Shown: one piece after another, positions 17,398 to 25,746 of the stretch | Position numbering within the stretch: the first letter of the stretch is position 1 | Layout: every line of letters starts with the position of its first letter | Origin: Plesiocystis pacifica SIR-1 | Lineage (GTDB): Bacteria; Myxococcota_A; Polyangia; Nannocystales; Nannocystaceae | Direction: 5' to 3' | Length of the DNA: 64,000 nucleotides | NCBI RefSeq assembly: GCF_000170895.1 | Contig: NZ_ABCS01000024.1 | Location: 1-64,000, forward strand | The notes under the pieces: model-generated | The model's input: the letters and a program-made list of their open reading frames with translations, nothing else | Databases searched by the model: none | What the model was told of the DNA's origin: nothing | Position numbers and translations under genes: made by a program

Positions 17398-17427
17398 ATG
17401 TACGAGCGATACCACTGCCTCGACTGA
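17398..17427 (+). CDS. Candidate 9-residue leader peptide inside the tRNA-like array
   Basis: The frame reads MYERYHCLD then TGA. Upstream is AGAAAGGAAACAGACC, with an AAGGA ribosome-binding core about 9 nt before the ATG, better than at most genes here. A stem-loop follows 6 bp after the stop (17434-17453) and then the Phe tRNA-like gene. Leader peptides with clustered aromatic codons are known in attenuators, but this is an inference from layout only. Confidence 0.3.
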   Translation: MYERYHCLD

Positions 17428-17433
17428 GGCCCG

Positions 17434-17453
17434 GGCCCTGCGCCAGCAGGGCC
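17434..17453. other. Hairpin after the micro-ORF
   Basis: A perfect 8-bp stem GGCCCTGC/GCAGGGCC with a GCCA loop ends 5 bp before the Phe tRNA-like gene. No T run follows, so intrinsic termination is unlikely. Possible processing signal or attenuator element. Confidence 0.6.
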
Positions 17454-17458
17454 AACTA

Positions 17459-17532
17459 CCCGGAGAAGCTGAAAGGGTTCAAGCGCTCGGCTGAAGACCG
17501 AGAGAAGATAGGTTCGACTCCTTCCTCCGGGA
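17459..17532 (+). tRNA. tRNA-Phe-like (anticodon GAA), weak T stem
   Basis: The acceptor CCCGGAG/CTCCGGG and anticodon stem CTCGG/CCGAG are both perfect; loop CTGAAGA gives anticodon GAA at 17493-17495. The T stem ATAGG/CCTTC has only three pairs around the TTCGACT loop, and position 8 is A instead of the universal T, so the tertiary fold should be weakened. C1-G72 again, discriminator A, no CCA. Possibly a decaying or special-purpose tRNA. Confidence 0.65.
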
Positions 17533-17535
17533 TCC

Positions 17536-17662
17536 GATGTAGATAGAACTACATCGTGAATGATGACAGTGGAGAACGCGATGTTTCGCTACGGAATTCG
17601 ACTACATGAATGGTTCAGGTCGTAGGTTCACCGTCCCCACCGCGTGATCGGTGAACCGAAAC
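17536..17662. other. Array spacer with two strong hairpins
   Basis: A 7-bp perfect hairpin GATGTAG/CTACATC lies at 17536-17555. A 9-bp one with arms GGTTCACCG and CGGTGAACC occupies about 17623-17656. The block between contains GAATTCGACTAC and GGTTCAGGTCGTAGG, which resemble fragments of D and T arms, but I could not fold a full tRNA. It may be a decayed tRNA gene. No protein-coding frame is evident. Confidence 0.4.
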
Positions 17663-17736
17663 GGGGGTGTAGCTCAGATGGTCAGAGCGACGGATTCTTA
17701 ACCCGTAGGTCGTGGGTTCGAAACCCACCTCCCCCT
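17663..17736 (+). tRNA. tRNA-Lys-like (anticodon CTT)
   Basis: The body matches bacterial tRNA-Lys closely: GCTCAGATGGTCAGAGC D arm, loop TTCTTAA with anticodon CTT at 17697-17699, GTAGGTC variable region, GTGGG-TTCGAAA-CCCAC T arm. Deviations: A31-C39 mismatch in the anticodon stem ACGGA/CCCGT, a T-T mismatch in the acceptor (GGGGGTG/CTCCCCC), discriminator T instead of A, and no CCA. These changes concern identity positions for lysyl-tRNA synthetase. Confidence 0.8.
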
Positions 17737-17813
17737 CTTTTCGCCGCCTCGCGCGTCAATCCCCCTTCGGGCCTCGAGCCCGGACGGTGGCGCGAGGCGG
17801 CGATGTTCTTTAA

Positions 17814-17887
17814 GGGCTCGAAGCTCAACCTGGTCGAGCTGCGGATTTTTAACCCGCTGGTTGTGGGTTCGAATCCCACCGGGCCCT
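17814..17887 (+). tRNA. tRNA-Lys-like (anticodon TTT)
   Basis: Acceptor GGGCTCG/CGGGCCC, D arm GCTC/GAGC, loop TTTTTAA with anticodon TTT at 17848-17850, T arm GTGGG-TTCGAAT-CCCAC. The anticodon stem GCGGA/CCCGC repeats the A31-C39 mismatch seen in the Met and Lys-CTT members. Position 8 is A, the discriminator is T and no CCA is encoded. Last recognised member of the array. The neighbouring mnmG product normally modifies U34 of Lys-UUU tRNAs. Confidence 0.75.
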
Positions 17888-18068
17888 CGCTCTTTGTTGC
17901 GTCACGCCATGCCGCTCGCGCATGTGTTACTGGAAATGTGCACGGAGTACATCGGGTGTCGGTAATTCATGTGCGGCGGATCGATTAATTTCGGGGCGTG
18001 GTCCAGCTCATGCCATGGACGCCGTGGCCGAGTTGGAACCCACCCTTGCGTGGGTAAAGCTGCCAATC

Positions 18069-18416
18069 ATGGAGAGCACCACCAGCGAGCGACGTCGTCA
18101 GCCTCGAGCCCCGCTGATCACGGACGGCGAGATTGACTTCGGAGACCACCGCGCGCCCTGTCGGGTGGTGGACGTCTCGCGCACGGGGCTGGCGGTGATC
18201 ACCGAAGCTCGGCGTCCGCCCATGCGGGTCATTCGGGTGCGCTTTCGGATCGGCGGAGCAGACGCGAGCTGGGCCGAGCTCGACGCGACCGTCGTGCGCG
18301 CCGAGCCGGCGGACGAGGCGGGCGTCAACGCGCTGTGGGGCATGGAATTCCAGCCCATGGAGCCGGGGACTCGCATCAAGCTGCGCAGCTATGTGACCAC
18401 CGAGCTCAGGAACTAG
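18069..18416 (+). CDS. PilZ domain protein (c-di-GMP binding)
   Basis: A 115-residue single-domain PilZ protein. The RxxxR motif is RRRQPR at residues about 8-13 and the second motif is DVSRTGLAV (the [D/N]xSxxG signature), so both halves of the c-di-GMP site are present. The rest is the expected beta barrel (IRVRFRIGGADASWAELDATVVRAE, WGMEFQPM). The ATG at 18069 is preferred because the longer frame reads through non-coding sequence after the tRNA array. Three tandem repeat units follow its stop directly. Confidence 0.9.
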   Translation: MESTTSERRRQPRAPLITDGEIDFGDHRAPCRVVDVSRTGLAVITEARRPPMRVIRVRFRIGGADASWAELDATVVRAEPADEAGVNALWGMEFQPMEPGTRIKLRSYVTTELRN

Positions 18417-18424
18417 TCCCTGTC

Positions 18425-18648
18425 CACTTTAGCCGTCGTGGACGACGCCACGCCCTCCCTGCCCCACGTCCACGAGTCAGAGACTGTGAGTAAATCACAG
18501 TCTCTGACTATTTAAGCCGTCGTGGACGACGCCACGCCCTCCCTGCCCCACGTCCACGACTCAGGGACTGTGAAATTTTCACAGTCTCTGACTATTTTAG
18601 CCGTCGTGGACGACGCCACGCCCTCCCTGCCCCACGTCCACGACTCAG
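18425..18648 (+). repeat. Composite palindromic repeat, copy 5: three tandem 84-bp units
   Basis: AGCCGTCGTGGACGACGCC begins at 18431, 18515 and 18599, exactly 84 bp apart. Each unit has module C with both arms (GTCGTGGACG ... CGTCCACGAC) ending in GACTCAG or GAGTCAG. Units are joined by module A hairpins at 18478-18506 (12-bp perfect arms, loop GTAAA) and 18562-18590 (arms extended by AAA/TTT), each followed by ACTATTT. The last CTCAG contains the reverse complement of the stop codon of the convergent SGNH-hydrolase gene. Confidence 0.95.
18478..18515 (+). terminator. Terminator-like module A hairpin
   Basis: CAGAGACTGTGA / TCACAGTCTCTG with a 5-nt loop, followed by ACTATTTAA. It is downstream of the PilZ gene in the right orientation. 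The stem is AT-rich for this genome and the T tract is short, so termination is plausible but unproven. The same module follows the exported-protein gene at 13408. Confidence 0.45.
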
Positions 18649-20144
18649 GTGCAGTCGGGATCGTTGGCCTCGCAGGCGAGCACGGCGAAGGTGTACTCGC
18701 CGCCTTGTTCGACGCCTTCGCCGTTGACGTAGGTGTCGAGGGAAAAATAGTAGGTGCCGGGCTCGAGCGCGGTCTCGATCAGGCGGTCGTCGCGGAGGAT
18801 GCAGCCGGCCTCGCTCGCGCTCGCGTCGAGCAGGTGGACGTCGACGTCGACGCCGCTGTGGTCGAGGACCAGGGCGCGGAGCTTGGTCGGGGTGTCGAGC
18901 TCGAGGCGGTAGAGGTGCTCGGGCCCGGACTCGTCCGCGCTGCTCCCGCAGCCCGTGTAGACGTCGAGGAACACGCCGGGTCCGTCGTTGCTGTCGCGGG
19001 TGTCGGCGAAGGGCAGGGCGTCGATGGCGAAGGCGTCCTCGAAGCTGCCGTCGCCGACGAGCACTGACGCGTCGTCGGGATCGCTGGGGGCCTCGTCGAC
19101 GAGCGCGCGCTCGAGGCGAGCGAGGACCTCGAGGCCGAGGAGGTTGCGGACGTTGTAGCCGTGCTCGAGGGCCTCCGGGGTGAGCAGGCAGGCGCCGCCG
19201 GGGAAGCCCTCGAGGTGCAGGCCGTCGTTGGACAAGCCGTAGCCGCCGAGGGGCTCGAGGGCCTCGCGCAGATCGACGAAGGGGACCTGCCGGGCCTGGG
19301 CGAGGCCGCGGGCGACGGCGTTGTAGCTCTGGACCCACAGATCGGCGGGCGCCTGGTCGAGGCGCCGGGAGATGCCGAACACCACCGGCACGACGCCCGC
19401 GTCGATGAGCCCGTCGAGCAGGTCGCTCATGTTCGCGTGGTAGCCGGGCAGGGCCGAGGCGTAGGTCAGCCCCTGCTGCATGTCGTTGGCGCCGTAGTGG
19501 ACCAGGGCGAGGCTCGAGCCTTCGGGGTGGACGGCGGCTATCTCGGCCTCGACGGGCGAGGGGTCTCCGTCGATGGCCCAGCCCGCCGTCTTGCCGACCT
19601 CGGCGGCGAGGGTGTCGCGGTCGAAGGGCGTGGTCTCGCCCGCGTCGCCGAGCAGGAAGAAGTCGAGGCTCGGGCCGAGCTGGGCCTCGTAGTCGCCGAG
19701 GTCTACGGGCTCGGTGGCGAAGCAGTACAGGGTCTTGGTGTTGACGGTGCTCGACGCCCCGACCTTGATGAACAGGTCCTCGGGGGCCGCCGGGGCGGCC
19801 GAGCGGATCGCCGCGAGGGCCTCGAGGGTGGCGGCGGTGATGGGCGAGTGGACGCGTCCGCCGGGGTAGAGCGGCGGGCTGAGGGGAGGGGGAGGTTCGC
19901 CGCCGGTGTCGCTCGACTCGTCCTCGCTCTCGGACGCCGCGCTGTCGTCCGAGGCGCCAAGGTCGGGGCGCGGGTCGGGCGAGGTGTCCGTCGTCGAGCT
20001 CGCTTCGGTCTCGCCCGCTTCGTCGGCGCCTTCGGTCCCGGTCAGCCCGTCGTCATCGAGGGCGGGCGGTCGCTCCGAGTCGTCCGCGCAGCCTCCCACC
20101 GCGAGGGCGAGGACGAAGGTCACGCGGAAAACAGCGGTGCGCAT
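18645..20144 (-). CDS. SGNH/GDSL-hydrolase lipoprotein with C-terminal beta domain
   Basis: A 499-residue exported protein. It has a lipoprotein signal (MRTAVFRVTFVLALAVGGC), an acidic Ser/Thr linker (residues 20-90), then an SGNH-hydrolase core: block I FIKVGASSTVN (nucleophile Ser), block III VHYGANDM (oxyanion Asn) and block V LSNDGLHL (Asp/His pair), about residues 130-340. The last about 150 residues are a separate beta-rich domain (LYRLELDTPTKLRALVLDHS ... TYYFSLDTYVNG), like pre-peptidase C-terminal domains. SGNH enzymes deacylate esters; the substrate is unknown. Both ends abut the dispersed repeat: the stop codon lies in copy 5 and copy 6 is 10 bp before the ATG. Confidence 0.85.
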   Translation of the reverse strand: MRTAVFRVTFVLALAVGGCADDSERPPALDDDGLTGTEGADEAGETEASSTTDTSPDPRPDLGASDDSAASESEDESSDTGGEPPPPLSPPLYPGGRVHSPITAATLEALAAIRSAAPAAPEDLFIKVGASSTVNTKTLYCFATEPVDLGDYEAQLGPSLDFFLLGDAGETTPFDRDTLAAEVGKTAGWAIDGDPSPVEAEIAAVHPEGSSLALVHYGANDMQQGLTYASALPGYHANMSDLLDGLIDAGVVPVVFGISRRLDQAPADLWVQSYNAVARGLAQARQVPFVDLREALEPLGGYGLSNDGLHLEGFPGGACLLTPEALEHGYNVRNLLGLEVLARLERALVDEAPSDPDDASVLVGDGSFEDAFAIDALPFADTRDSNDGPGVFLDVYTGCGSSADESGPEHLYRLELDTPTKLRALVLDHSGVDVDVHLLDASASEAGCILRDDRLIETALEPGTYYFSLDTYVNGEGVEQGGEYTFAVLACEANDPDCT

Positions 20145-20153
20145 GGTGCGGGC

Positions 20154-20252
20154 TGAGTCGTGGACGCGGGGCAGGGAGGGCGTGGCGTCGTCCACGACGG
20201 CTAAAATAGATAGAGGGGCGGACAGGACTTGTTCTGGCCGACCCTCTGAGTC
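20154..20252 (-). repeat. Composite palindromic repeat, copy 6 (modules C and B)
   Basis: Inverted orientation, like copy 1: GAGTCGTGGACG, GGGGCAGGGAGGGCGTGG, CGTCCACGACGGCTAAAATA, then a module B version (GCGGACAGGACTTGTTCTGG) and GACCCTCTGAGTC. It fills most of the spacer between the SGNH-lipoprotein and mnmG starts, so it could affect both divergent promoters. Confidence 0.9.
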
Positions 20253-20298
20253 TACGCGACAGCGCAATCCCAGTCTCTTGCTAGACTCCGCCGCGACC

Positions 20299-22050
<1,752 letters not shown>

Positions 22051-22108
22051 CCGCGCCCGCGGTCCCAGGTGGCGGGACGGCGGGCGCCGAGGGGTCGCTC
22101 TGGTGGAA

Positions 22109-22471
22109 TCAGGAGCGGGTGCGATCGATGAGCTCGGACAGCAGCGACTCGTCGAGATCGCTCATGTCACGAAAGCGCACGGCGATGCCACGCTGGCGGC
22201 CGCCGTCGGCCGTGCCGGAGCGAACGACCTCCGCTTCGAGCATCAGCGGGTTGCGGTTCACGCCTCGGTTGAAGGCGAGTGTCACCGTCGCCCCAGGAGG
22301 CAGCGGCCGGTTTGTCCGAACGAACGCTCCATTGGTCGATAGATCGATCGTGCGCGACATCAGCATGTAGTGATGATCTGGCGCATGAAGCTTGAGCTCG
22401 ATGGCAACCGACACCCGCGGACGGGCGCGACGTTCGGCGGAAGAGGTCGAGTCACTCACGGCGAGTTCCAC
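22109..22471 (-). CDS. PilZ domain protein (c-di-GMP binding)
   Basis: A 120-residue PilZ protein. The RxxxR motif is in ERRARPRVSV and the second motif is DLSTNGAFVRT; both c-di-GMP contact motifs are intact. The remaining strands (ATVTLAFNRGVNRNPLMLEAEVVR, RGIAVRFRDM) complete the barrel, followed by a short C-terminal helix (DESLLSELIDRT). It differs from the PilZ protein at 18069 and more resembles TIGR02266-type myxobacterial PilZ proteins. The ATG at 22471 is used; an internal GTG at 22459 is possible. Stand-alone gene, convergent with mnmG. Confidence 0.9.
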   Translation of the reverse strand: MELAVSDSTSSAERRARPRVSVAIELKLHAPDHHYMLMSRTIDLSTNGAFVRTNRPLPPGATVTLAFNRGVNRNPLMLEAEVVRSGTADGGRQRGIAVRFRDMSDLDESLLSELIDRTRS

Positions 22472-22937
22472 TTTCCCCGTATAGCACTAACGAAGTCGTT
22501 GAAAAAACGCCTGAATCGCTAGAAAACAGCATAATTGGGAAGTTTTTGTGGTGGCTAGACTACGTCTTCGACAGGTCTTGAAAGATGGGTGAGAGCCACG
22601 CTCGGAGCGACGTTGAAGTCACCGAGTGGGTCAAAATGCACCAATGAGGAAAAACGGGCATCTAGACCCAAAGGACAGCAGCGGAGAAAGCGGGGTTCGA
22701 ATGCGAGCCAGCAGGGTCTGGCGCGGATCGAGCGGTGCCTGCTGCGCATTTTGGAATGGAGATCTCTTTTCGGCGCGGCACGAAAATCCACACATTGGGC
22801 GCCCCCCAGGCCTGCGCGCTCGGCGTCCCGTCTTGACCCAGGGCCCTCGCCGAGCACAATGCACCCGCCTTGGCCCACCTCTTTCAAGCTCGATGGCCCA
22901 CTCTCTGGTCGGCTGTGGCTCGCAGCGGAGCGCTACG
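22472..22937. other. Divergent intergenic region (466 bp) upstream of mpl
   Basis: The stretch 22480-22545 is clearly AT-richer than the genome (GAAAAAACGCC, AGAAAACAGCATAATTGGG) and probably holds promoters for the PilZ gene and for the mpl-nuo run. I could not fix a -35/-10 pair with proper spacing. The rest is GC-rich with open frames in several phases that show no domain. Copies of the dispersed repeat are absent. Confidence 0.5.
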
Positions 22938-24833
22938 ATGAAGGTCCACTTCATCGGCATCGGCGGCACGGGCATGGGCGCCCTCGCTGGTCTGTTGAAG
23001 GCGGCCGGCCACGAGGTGCGCGGATCGGACGGTCCGCTCTATCCGCCCATGTCGACGCAGCTCGAGAGCGCCGCGATCCCGGTGTTCGAAGGCTACGCGG
23101 ACGCGCACCTCGACTGGGGCCCCGATCGGGTGGTCGTCGGCAACATTTGTCGCCGCGATCACGTCGAGGTGTTGGCCGCCAAGGCCCGCGACGTCCCCCT
23201 CGAGAGCTTCCCGAGCATGCTCGCGGCGAGCCTGCTCAGCGAGCGCCGATCCTTCGTGGTCGCGGGCACGCACGGCAAGACCACGACCTCGAGCCTGCTG
23301 ACCTGGCTGCTGCGCGTGGCCGGGGCGGACCCCAGCTACTTGATCGGCGGCGTGCCCCAGAACCTCGGGCGCGGCTCTCACCTCGGGCGCGGCGACGTCA
23401 TCGTGCTCGAGGGGGACGAGTACGACACGGCCTTCTTCGACAAGAAGTCGAAGTTCCTGCACTACCGGCCGGTCAAGGCGATCCTGACCAGCGTCGAGTT
23501 CGACCACGCGGACATCTTTGACTCCTACGAGCAGATCCGCGACGCGTTCGTGGAGTTCGTCGAGCTGATCCCCGCGGACGGGCTGCTGGTCATCGACGCG
23601 GCCAACGAGGGCGCGGTCGAGGTCGCCGCCAAGGCCCAGTGCGAGGTCCAGAGCTACCGCGTGCTCAATCGCGGCGAGGCGCCCAGCGAGGACCTGGCGA
23701 CCTGGTGCGTGCGCGTGACCAGCCGGCCCGGGGCGCGGCGCACTGCCTTCGAGCTGTACGAGCGGGGCTCGCTGGTCGGCAGCTTCTCGACCCTGCTGAC
23801 GGGGGCCTACAACCTCGCCAACATCACGGCCGCGTTCGCGGTCGCGCGCTCCGAGGGCTACAGCGTCGAGGCCCTGGGCGAGGCCATCCGCTTGTTCCGC
23901 GGGGTCAAGCGCCGCCAGGAGCTGCTCGGCGTGGTCCAGGGCGTGCGCCTGATGCAGGACTTCGCCCACCACCCGACGGCGGTCGATCTGACCATCCGCG
24001 CGCTGCGGCGGCGCTACCCCGAGGGGGCGCTGCACGTGTGCTTCGAGCCGCGCTCGTCGTCCTCGCGCCGGGACGTGTTCTTCGACGGCTACACCGCGGC
24101 CTTCGACGCGGCCTCGCGGGTCTACGTGGCTCCGGTCTACGCGCCCGAGCGCGTCCCCGACGGGCAGGTGCTCGACACGACCGCGCTCGCCAGTGCGCTG
24201 CGCAGCCGGGGCGCGACGGCGTCCAACTACGGGAGCATCGCCGAGCTCGGCGACGCCGTGATCGAACACGCGGCCCCTGGTGACACGGTGGTGCTGCTCT
24301 CGTCGGGGGCCTTCGGGGGCCTGGCGGACACCCTGCTCGAGCGCTTTGGCGACGCGGTGACCTTTGGCCACACCGAGGACCTCGGCGCCATCAATACGCT
24401 GCTCGAGACCTGCGGCATGGCGCGGCTCATCGACCCCGAGGCCGTCGAGACCCTGGTCCTGCGTCCGAGCCGGGAGCGGCGCGAGGCCGCCGAGGCGCAG
24501 GGCAAGGCGATGCCGCCGATCCTCGGCTGCGTGCACCTGCAGATCGCGGGCGAGCGCGCGTTCTTGTTTGGCCTGGCGGTGGCGCCGGAGACCCGCGGCG
24601 AGGGCCTGGGCTGGGTGCTGGCCGACAGCATCATGCGCCGGGCTCGGAGCCTGGGCGCGCGCTGGGTCAACCTGATCGCGGGCCAGACCGCCGAGTTCTT
24701 CACGCGCAAGCTGGGCTTCGTGACCATGGACTTCGACGAGATCGAGCCGAGCCTGCGCGCGCTGTCGAATTTCGAGGCGGCGTACAGCGAGGGCGCGCTG
24801 TGCATGGCCCACGAGCTGACGCAGGAGCAGTGA
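22938..24833 (+). CDS. mpl: UDP-N-acetylmuramate:L-Ala-gamma-D-Glu-meso-DAP ligase fused to a GNAT domain
   Basis: Residues 1-about 460 are a Mur ligase of the Mpl type: GIGGTGMGALAGLL at the start, ATP loop GTHGKTTTS (110-117), EGDEYDTAFFDKKSKF and LTSVEFDHADIF, characteristic of Mpl rather than MurC. Mpl re-attaches recycled murein tripeptide to UDP-MurNAc. Residues about 470-631 form a GNAT acetyltransferase domain: FLFGLAVAPETRGEGLGWVL with the acetyl-CoA R-G-x-G-L-G loop (552-557 region) and FFTRKLGFV. Typical Mpl proteins are about 450 residues, so the extension is a real fusion. nuoJ starts 19 bp downstream, so it probably heads the operon. Confidence 0.92.
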   Translation: MKVHFIGIGGTGMGALAGLLKAAGHEVRGSDGPLYPPMSTQLESAAIPVFEGYADAHLDWGPDRVVVGNICRRDHVEVLAAKARDVPLESFPSMLAASLLSERRSFVVAGTHGKTTTSSLLTWLLRVAGADPSYLIGGVPQNLGRGSHLGRGDVIVLEGDEYDTAFFDKKSKFLHYRPVKAILTSVEFDHADIFDSYEQIRDAFVEFVELIPADGLLVIDAANEGAVEVAAKAQCEVQSYRVLNRGEAPSEDLATWCVRVTSRPGARRTAFELYERGSLVGSFSTLLTGAYNLANITAAFAVARSEGYSVEALGEAIRLFRGVKRRQELLGVVQGVRLMQDFAHHPTAVDLTIRALRRRYPEGALHVCFEPRSSSSRRDVFFDGYTAAFDAASRVYVAPVYAPERVPDGQVLDTTALASALRSRGATASNYGSIAELGDAVIEHAAPGDTVVLLSSGAFGGLADTLLERFGDAVTFGHTEDLGAINTLLETCGMARLIDPEAVETLVLRPSRERREAAEAQGKAMPPILGCVHLQIAGERAFLFGLAVAPETRGEGLGWVLADSIMRRARSLGARWVNLIAGQTAEFFTRKLGFVTMDFDEIEPSLRALSNFEAAYSEGALCMAHELTQEQ

Positions 24834-24852
24834 GCGCGCTGGAGGGGGCGAG

Positions 24853-25404
24853 TTGAGCGCGGCCTCGGTGGCCTTCTTCGCGTCGGCGCTGCTGTGCCTC
24901 GGCGGAGCCGGCTACGCGGTCACGGCCCGCCGCCTCGATCGTGCCCTGGCGGCCTTCGCCGTGTCGATCCTGGCCGCCGCCGTGCCCCTGGTTCAGCTCG
25001 GGGCGGGCTCCGTCGCCGCGCTCGTCGTGCTCGCGGGCGCCGGGGTGCTCGGGCTGCTCGCTGGCGTCGATCACCTGGCTCGGGCGACGGCGCGGACACA
25101 GTCGAGCGAGGCGGACACCGAGGCCACGCCCCCGCGGGCGCGCCCGTGGAGCTACTGGATCCTCGCGGGCTCGGGCGTCGCGGCGCTGATCTGGGTGTTG
25201 CTCGCGACGGGCTCGCGGCAGGTCGTCGAGGCCCCCGAGCCGCCCCGCGGCTTCGCCGAGTCGAGCCAGGCCGCGTGGCTGAGCCTCGGCTCCGAGGGGG
25301 CCTGGCTGTGGCCGTCGACGGTGGTCGCGCTCTTGGCCCTGTGCGCGGTCCTGGCCGGGGTCTTGTCGATGGTCTCGCCAGCGACCGGGGAGGGTGGACG
25401 CTGA
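24853..25404 (+). CDS. nuoJ: NADH-quinone oxidoreductase subunit J-like
   Basis: A 183-residue membrane protein with five predicted helices at about residues 5-22, 30-48, 52-70, 100-118 and 152-172. In sequence it is weakly conserved; its assignment rests on order, since NuoK-, L-, M- and N-type genes follow at once. The second and third helices (AAFAVSILAAAVPLVQLG, VAALVVLAGAGVLGLLAGV) correspond to the NuoJ core. A TTG start at 24853 follows a good GGAGGGGGCGAG ribosome site. It ends in a TGATG overlap with nuoK. Confidence 0.75.
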   Translation: MSAASVAFFASALLCLGGAGYAVTARRLDRALAAFAVSILAAAVPLVQLGAGSVAALVVLAGAGVLGLLAGVDHLARATARTQSSEADTEATPPRARPWSYWILAGSGVAALIWVLLATGSRQVVEAPEPPRGFAESSQAAWLSLGSEGAWLWPSTVVALLALCAVLAGVLSMVSPATGEGGR

Positions 25405-25745
25405 TGTTGCCCACGACCCACTACCTCTACTTCGGCATCGCGCTGTTCGCCCTGGGTCTGGGGGGCGCTGCGCTGCGCCGCTCGCTGATCGCCGTGTTGC
25501 TCTCGGTGCAGCTGATGTTCATGGCCGCCGCGGTGCTTTTGTGCGCCTACGTCCCGGTTCACGGGGCGGCGCAGGGGCGCGTCGCCGCGCTGCTCATCGT
25601 CCTGGTCGGCTTCGTCGAGGTCACGATCGCGGCCGCCGTGGTCGTCCGCGCGATCCGCTCGGGCGAGCCGGAGTCCTCGCCGGTGGCCTGGCTCGAGGAC
25701 TGGGCCGAGGACTGGGCGGCGCGCTCGGAGGGGGAGGGGAGCTGA
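25404..25745 (+). CDS. nuoK: NADH-quinone oxidoreductase subunit K
   Basis: A 113-residue protein with three helices. The start LPTTHYLYFGIALFALGLGGAALRR and the second helix SLIAVLLSVQLMFMAAAVL match NuoK. The conserved glutamate of helix II (ELM in E. coli) is replaced here by QLM, whereas the helix III glutamate in LVGFVEVTIAAAVV is kept. Loss of one proton-channel carboxylate is unusual. An acidic C-terminal tail of about 25 residues is extra. The start overlaps nuoJ by one base. Confidence 0.88.
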   Translation: MLPTTHYLYFGIALFALGLGGAALRRSLIAVLLSVQLMFMAAAVLLCAYVPVHGAAQGRVAALLIVLVGFVEVTIAAAVVVRAIRSGEPESSPVAWLEDWAEDWAARSEGEGS

Positions 25746-25746
25746 G

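Noticed and set aside
16921-17887. Integrative element ended by a tRNA attachment site
   Set aside because: No integrase, excisionase or direct att repeat is visible near the array; only the tRNA-like genes and repeats are seen.
18425-18648. CRISPR array
   Set aside because: Three 84-bp units are tandem with no unique spacers, and no cas genes are present.
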